This document shows positions 59,870 through 64,000 of a stretch of DNA of 64,000 nt, one piece after another. Under the pieces are notes generated by a model. The model was not told where the DNA came from, did no database searches, and saw nothing but the letters and a program-made list of their open reading frames with translations. The position numbers and the translations under genes are program-made. Position 1 is the stretch's first letter, and each line of letters begins with the position of its first letter. Location of the stretch: assembly GCF_018380615.1 (NCBI RefSeq), contig NZ_JAGYVZ010000016.1, positions 88,014 through 152,013 of the forward strand, given 5' to 3'. Source of the DNA: Flavobacterium psychroterrae. GTDB taxonomy: Bacteria; Bacteroidota; Bacteroidia; Flavobacteriales; Flavobacteriaceae.

Positions 59870-59877
59870 CAAATATA
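59870..59877 (-). promoter_or_regulatory. -7 element (TATATTTG) for the DUF3575-like gene
   Basis: On the minus strand the sequence reads TATATTTG, 51 bp before the ATG at 59818. A TTG lies upstream but about 24 nt away, slightly too far. A small AATAAG/CTTATT hairpin follows in the leader. Confidence 0.45.
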
Positions 59878-59950
59878 ACGTAAACCATTAGTTACTATTA
59901 TCAAAATTTACTAAATTAATGGGAATTTTTTTTTGTGACAGATGATAATG

Positions 59951-60502
59951 TTACTTAGGCTCTAATAATGAATAGATTACCTTATCGAGAAAGCGTCCTT
60001 CATAAAATTCAGATTCCTTGAAATGCGCTTCTTTAACAAAACCGCATTTTTGCAACACTTTTTCAGAAGCAAAATTTTCAGGATCTATTACAGCTTCAAT
60101 TGAATGTAATTTTAGATCCCCAAATCCATATTTAATTAATCGGTTTACGGCTTCAGGAATTACACCTTTGCCATGAAATTCAGGCAATAACATATATCCT
60201 ATTTCAGCACGATAATTTTCAGGCTGCATTCTGTAATACCCAATTATTCCAAGTAATTTAGGTTTCCCTTTTAAAGTGATTCCCCAATTGATTCCCACAT
60301 TTGTTACAATTTTGTCATCAATCATGGCAATATGTGCTAAAGCATCTTCAGCATTTTTAACCAATGGTCTTGGAATGTATTTCATCGTTTCCGGATTCGA
60401 ACGCAATTCAAAAACTTCATTTACATCATCGTTTGTGATTCGTCTTAAAAGCAAACGTTCAGTTTCTATTACAGGAAATGGAGTAAAGTTAAATTCTAAC
60501 AT
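59951..60502 (-). CDS. RimJ-like GNAT N-acetyltransferase
   Basis: A 183-residue GNAT acetyltransferase of the RimJ/RimL ribosomal-protein-like branch: TERLLLRRITNDDVNEVFELRSNPE at the start, IGYMLLPEFHGKGVIPEAVNRLI with the acetyl-CoA loop (HGKGV), HSIEAVIDPENFASEKVLQKCGF and FKESEFYEGRFLDKVIYSLL at the end. Members acetylate ribosomal proteins, amino acids or small molecules; the substrate here is not known. It lies 11 bp downstream of the epimerase gene on the minus strand. Confidence 0.9.
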   Translation of the reverse strand: MLEFNFTPFPVIETERLLLRRITNDDVNEVFELRSNPETMKYIPRPLVKNAEDALAHIAMIDDKIVTNVGINWGITLKGKPKLLGIIGYYRMQPENYRAEIGYMLLPEFHGKGVIPEAVNRLIKYGFGDLKLHSIEAVIDPENFASEKVLQKCGFVKEAHFKESEFYEGRFLDKVIYSLLEPK

Positions 60503-60513
60503 TTTGTCTGAAA

Positions 60514-61365
60514 TTATAATATTGTGATAGTGAATTTTGAATCGAAAGTTTGATTTTCATCCAAAACCAAAATTCCTTCTTTTTCGAATAAATCTCCTGA
60601 ATTTTCATCAGTATCAGAGTAACCCAGCCACGGTTCAATACAAATAAAAGGAGCTTGTTCCTTCGTCCAAAGTCCTAAACTAGGAAAGTCTTCAAAATCA
60701 ACCTTAATATAAGGTTTTGAATTTTCAAGAATAGTCAATGATTTCGATTTTAAAGTTTTAAAAATCAAAGCATCATTTTCGAATAATTTATAAGTTAAAG
60801 GCATCAGATTATCATTTGTTTCTAACACTTTAGTTTTGTTAGAAATCAAATCATTCTCTAAAAGATAATATTTTAGAGTTTCCTCTTTTTCGAATTCAAA
60901 CGCATAATCTTCAAAAATTTCAGGCAAAGCAATTGCGGGATGAGCTCCAATTGAAAACGGCATTTTACCGTCAGCTTTGTTGATTACCTTATATTCAATA
61001 TTTAAAGATGATTCTTCAAGAGTATAAATTAATTGTAGTTCAAATTCAAAAGGATATTTTTTCAGCGTTTCCAAATCTGATTTTAATGAAAAAACAGCGC
61101 TATTATCCGTTTTGTTAATCAGCTCAAATTCCATATCACGGGCAAAACCATGTCTTGGTAATTCATATTCTGTTCCGCTGATTGTGTATTTGTTATTTTT
61201 TAAAGTGCCAACAATCGGAAAAAGAATAGGAGAATGTTTTCCCCAGAAATCAGGATTCCCTTCCCAGATATATTCTTTATTTTGATTGTCTTTCAACGAA
61301 AACAATTCGGCTCCGGAATGTTTAATAGAAGCACTTAGTGTTGAATTTGAAATAGTTGTGTTCAA
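60514..61365 (-). CDS. Aldose 1-epimerase family protein
   Basis: A protein of about 283 residues with the galactose mutarotase fold of the bacterial aldose-epimerase-like group: AELFSLKDNQNKEYIWEGNPDFWG, PILFPIVGTLKNNKYTISGTEYELPRHGFARDM (quoted as HGFARDMEF), FSIGAHPAIALPE with the catalytic His, and ICIEPWLGYSDT with the catalytic Glu. It may interconvert anomers of a sugar or sugar phosphate. An in-frame ATG exists at 61449, but the extra 28 residues are lysine/isoleucine-rich and atypical, so I prefer TTG 61365 (encoding NTTISNSTLSASIKHSG). Confidence 0.85.
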   Translation of the reverse strand: MNTTISNSTLSASIKHSGAELFSLKDNQNKEYIWEGNPDFWGKHSPILFPIVGTLKNNKYTISGTEYELPRHGFARDMEFELINKTDNSAVFSLKSDLETLKKYPFEFELQLIYTLEESSLNIEYKVINKADGKMPFSIGAHPAIALPEIFEDYAFEFEKEETLKYYLLENDLISNKTKVLETNDNLMPLTYKLFENDALIFKTLKSKSLTILENSKPYIKVDFEDFPSLGLWTKEQAPFICIEPWLGYSDTDENSGDLFEKEGILVLDENQTFDSKFTITIL

Positions 61366-61553
61366 AGTATGTTTGATTGAAAATGAATTAATTTTTATAT
61401 TGATGTAAATATATTTTATAAATTTTAGTTTTTTAAGAAAATGCTTCAAATTATTTTTCTGATAAATTTTTGCTAAAATTAAATTTATGATTCTTGTTTT
61501 CTCTGTAAATAGCTTTTTTTTTCATTAATTTGCTACATAAACAGCTAAAAAAT

Positions 61554-63824
61554 ATGAAAATACAATCGTCAAAAGCCTTATTAACGATGGCTTTGTTTGT
61601 TGGGATTTCTTCTGTTTGGGCACAACAAACGCCTGCAACAACAGCGGTAAAACCAGTTAATAACTACAACTATCATGATGCGTTTGGACCGCAATTTTAT
61701 ACAAAAAACGGAACGCCTACTCGTTCTGCAAGTGGTCAGCCGGGAGTTGAATACTGGCAAAACAGAGCTGATTATCAGATAACAGCAAAATTAAACGGAA
61801 CTACAAATGAAATCATTGGTACAGATGAAATCACTTACACCAATAACAGTCCTGATAAAATGTCATTTGTATGGCTGAATCTTGATCAGAATTTATTTAA
61901 AGAAGATTCACGAGGAAATTCAGTTGTGCCTTTAACAGGAAGTCGTAACGGAGCTCAGGGTCAGGTTTTTGATGGAGGAAATAAAATAAAATCGGTAAAA
62001 GTAATTTCTGTTGGAAAGAAAAAAAACGAAATTGAGGCAAAATATGTAATTACAGATACCAGAATGCAAATATTTCTTCCCGAAGAATTAGCATCAAAAG
62101 GAGCAGCTGTTAAAATCAAAATCGAATATTCATTCACCGCTCCTCTTGAAGGATCAGACAGAATGGGAGTTTTAGATACTAAAAATGGTAAAATTTTCAC
62201 CATTGCACAATGGTATCCGCGTATGTGCGTGTACGATGATGTAAAAGGATGGAATACTGCGCCATATTTAGGAGCTTCGGAATTTTATTTAGAATATGGA
62301 GATTTCGACGTAAAACTTACCGTTCCTGCCAATCATTTTGTTGTAGGATCAGGAGAATTATTGAATGGTTCAGAAGTATTGCCTGCAGAAATATTCAAAC
62401 GCTATAAAGAAGCTTCTGTAAGCGATAAAACCGTTATGATTCGTTCTGCTGACGAAGTTGCTGCAACGGCAAATACAAATGCTGCCGGCGAAAAAACATG
62501 GCATTATCAAATAAAAAATGCACGTGATTTTTCATGGGCATCATCTCCTGCTTTTGTTTTAGACGGAGCAAAAATTAATTTGCCAAGTGGTAAAAAATCA
62601 TTGGCTTTATCTGCTTATCCGGTAGAAAGTGCTGGACAAGACGCTTACGGACGTTCTACTGAATATGTAAAAGCTGCTATAGAAAATTATTCTAAAAGAT
62701 GGTTTGAATATCCTTATCCGGCAGCGACAAACGTAGCAGGAAATGAAGGCGGAATGGAATATCCCGGAATCGTTTTTTGCGGATGGGAATCTAAAGGAAA
62801 AGATTTATGGGGAGTTACAGATCATGAATTTGGACACATTTGGTTTCCAATGATTGTAGGTTCAAATGAAAGATTATTCGGTTGGATGGATGAAGGTTTT
62901 AATACTTTTATTAACTCATTAAGTACCGCAGAATTTAATAAAGGAGAATATATTGAAGAACCAACAGATTTTCATAAAGGAGCTGAATCATTTACAAGAC
63001 CTAATTTAGAAACCGTAATGAGTTCTCCTGATAATATGAAGGAAGCTAATATTGGTATGTTATGTTATTTTAAACCAAGTACAGCCTTAATAATTTTAAG
63101 AGAGCAAGTATTAGGAAAAGAGCGTTTTGATATCGCTTTCCGTACTTATATTGAGCGTTGGGCTTACAAACATCCGCAACCTGACGACTTTTTCAGATCA
63201 ATGGAAAATGTTGCAGGGGAAGATTTAAGTTGGTTCTGGAGAAGCTGGTTCGTAAACAACTGGCGTTTTGACCAGGGAATTAATTCAATAAAATACATCA
63301 AAAACGATCCGGCAAAAGGAATTGCAATTACAATTGAAAATTTCGATAAAATGCCAATGCCGGTTATTTTAGATATAAAAACTAAAAGCGGAAAAGTTTC
63401 AAGAGTTAATTTGCCGGTAGAAATTTGGCAACGTAATACAGTTTGGACATTTAAACACAATTCTACTGAAGAAATTGAAAGTATAACGCTTGATCCTGAA
63501 CACCTTTTTCCAGATAATAATGAGGCAAACAATACGTGGACATTGGGAAACGGTAAAATAGAGAAGGATGTTATTTTGGATGGTTATTTAGGAAACTATT
63601 CCACTTCAAAAGCGCCTTTGAAAATTGACTTTACAGAAAAAAATGGAACGCTAAATGTCGAAATTACAAACTTTCCTAAGTTTACTGTAACTCCTGTAGA
63701 AAACGAAAAGGATACTTTTCAGTCGACTAGTGCAGGTTTGAAATTTAAATTCAATGAAGCAAAAACAGGTTTTGATATGATTATTTTAGGTAACGGACAA
63801 GTAATCCCGTTTACTAAAAAGTAA
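61554..63824 (+). CDS. M1 family zinc metallopeptidase
   Basis: A 756-residue exported peptidase. The start at 61554 (MKIQSSKALLTMALFVGISSVWAQ) gives a clean signal peptide; the eight codons back to 61530 lack any homology. Gluzincin motif HEFGH with H424, E425, H428 and, 18 residues later, the third zinc ligand in WMDEGFNTF. An aminopeptidase exopeptidase-like NEGGMEYPG lies upstream. The N-terminal beta domain and C-terminal extension fit flavobacterial M1 proteins. It probably digests peptides in the periplasm or outside the cell. Confidence 0.92.
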   Translation: MKIQSSKALLTMALFVGISSVWAQQTPATTAVKPVNNYNYHDAFGPQFYTKNGTPTRSASGQPGVEYWQNRADYQITAKLNGTTNEIIGTDEITYTNNSPDKMSFVWLNLDQNLFKEDSRGNSVVPLTGSRNGAQGQVFDGGNKIKSVKVISVGKKKNEIEAKYVITDTRMQIFLPEELASKGAAVKIKIEYSFTAPLEGSDRMGVLDTKNGKIFTIAQWYPRMCVYDDVKGWNTAPYLGASEFYLEYGDFDVKLTVPANHFVVGSGELLNGSEVLPAEIFKRYKEASVSDKTVMIRSADEVAATANTNAAGEKTWHYQIKNARDFSWASSPAFVLDGAKINLPSGKKSLALSAYPVESAGQDAYGRSTEYVKAAIENYSKRWFEYPYPAATNVAGNEGGMEYPGIVFCGWESKGKDLWGVTDHEFGHIWFPMIVGSNERLFGWMDEGFNTFINSLSTAEFNKGEYIEEPTDFHKGAESFTRPNLETVMSSPDNMKEANIGMLCYFKPSTALIILREQVLGKERFDIAFRTYIERWAYKHPQPDDFFRSMENVAGEDLSWFWRSWFVNNWRFDQGINSIKYIKNDPAKGIAITIENFDKMPMPVILDIKTKSGKVSRVNLPVEIWQRNTVWTFKHNSTEEIESITLDPEHLFPDNNEANNTWTLGNGKIEKDVILDGYLGNYSTSKAPLKIDFTEKNGTLNVEITNFPKFTVTPVENEKDTFQSTSAGLKFKFNEAKTGFDMIILGNGQVIPFTKK

Positions 63825-63874
63825 AAGTTTTAATGATGTTATAAAGTTTTTAAAACCCGATAGTAAGTGATAGC

Positions 63875-64000
63875 TGAACTGCCCCCAAAAAGTTAGACAC
63901 TATTTGGGGGCATTTTTATGGAAAAAAGAGTAAAATATGATTATGAGTTTAAGCTTGGCTGTATAAATAAAGTTTTAAAAAACAACATTCCAGTTTATTC
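63875..64000 (+). mobile_element. Left end of an IS3-family insertion sequence
   Basis: The sequence from 63875 (TGAACTGCCCCCAAAAAGTT) has the TGAACTGCnCCCAAAAAGTT-like terminal repeat of IS3-family, IS150-group elements, followed by the start of an orfA. GCCCCCAAA (63881-63889) pairs with TTTGGGGGC (63904-63912), a hairpin covering the orfA leader. The right end and the target duplication lie outside the window. Confidence 0.8.
63918..64000 (+). CDS. IS3-family transposase orfA, N-terminal part
   Basis: Only 27 codons are present: MEKRVKYDYEFKLGCINKVL and then KNNIPVYS. This basic start with the KYDYEFKLG.IN.VL pattern is typical of the helix-turn-helix OrfA of IS150-type elements. In such elements OrfA and OrfB are joined by -1 frameshifting; the rest lies beyond the window. 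It begins 43 bp inside the IS end. Confidence 0.75.
   Translation, partial: MEKRVKYDYEFKLGCINKVLKNNIPVY

Overview
This window is chromosomal DNA from a member of the Bacteroidota, most likely Flavobacterium or a close relative. The base composition is AT-rich. Several promoters match the Bacteroidota pattern (TTG, about 19 nt, TAnnTTTG), and ribosome binding sites are weak or absent. Gene content is also flavobacterial: type IX secretion (T9SS) parts (PorD/DUF4835, PorP/SprF, a PorE-like OmpA protein, a CHU_C-terminal adhesin), the bamD-omega-coaBC-porD-recN cluster, FabV, and a B1 metallo-beta-lactamase of the BlaB/IND/JOHN kind. All of this is read from sequence; no database search was run.

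Layout. 1-4230 (minus strand): edge of a secreted adenosine deaminase-like gene, a GNAT-OsmC-pirin cluster, a YwqG-like protein and an AlkC-like DNA glycosylase. 4536-10725 (plus): nadC, a YihY/BrkB membrane protein joined in frame to a DUF2147 protein across a run of 12 A, the metallo-beta-lactamase, a MntA-HepT toxin-antitoxin pair and priA. 10727-13370: a LytTR regulator facing the rpsF-rpsR-rplI operon, then a small conserved protein. 13441-14600 is a very AT-rich gene desert. 14601-26922 is a surface adhesion module: a giant Ig-repeat T9SS adhesin, apparently broken near its N-terminus, then a SprF-like outer-membrane partner and a PorE-like OmpA protein. A candidate small RNA lies before ligA.

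27168-43658 is mainly housekeeping: ligA, a split 5'-nucleotidase, dapA, bamD, RNA polymerase omega, coaBC, porD, recN, fabV, a glycosyltransferase, coaE and a two-component system. 43714-47750 is the most unusual part. A short terminator-bounded unit with a 27-residue ORF precedes a four-gene operon: an unknown basic CxxC protein, RtcB RNA ligase, the release-factor homologue PrfH, and a TPR protein with a lysine-rich tail. RtcB and PrfH are known partners in rescue and repair of ribosomes damaged in the decoding centre; the two flanking proteins could be new parts of that system.

47835-63824 holds mostly minus-strand metabolic and regulatory genes: acyl-ACP thioesterase, miaA, a K+ channel with a zinc ribbon, an exonuclease/GIY-YIG protein, a four-helix-bundle protein flanked by palindromes, a YggS protein with a palindrome inside its reading frame, 3-hydroxyacyl-CoA dehydrogenase, an oxidoreductase, pcm, an HTH-Fic protein, smpB, VF530, aldose epimerase and an M1 peptidase. 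The window ends inside an IS3-family element. Families of dispersed palindromes, many carrying CACGAATT, occupy many of the spacers. I saw no rRNA, tRNA or CRISPR.
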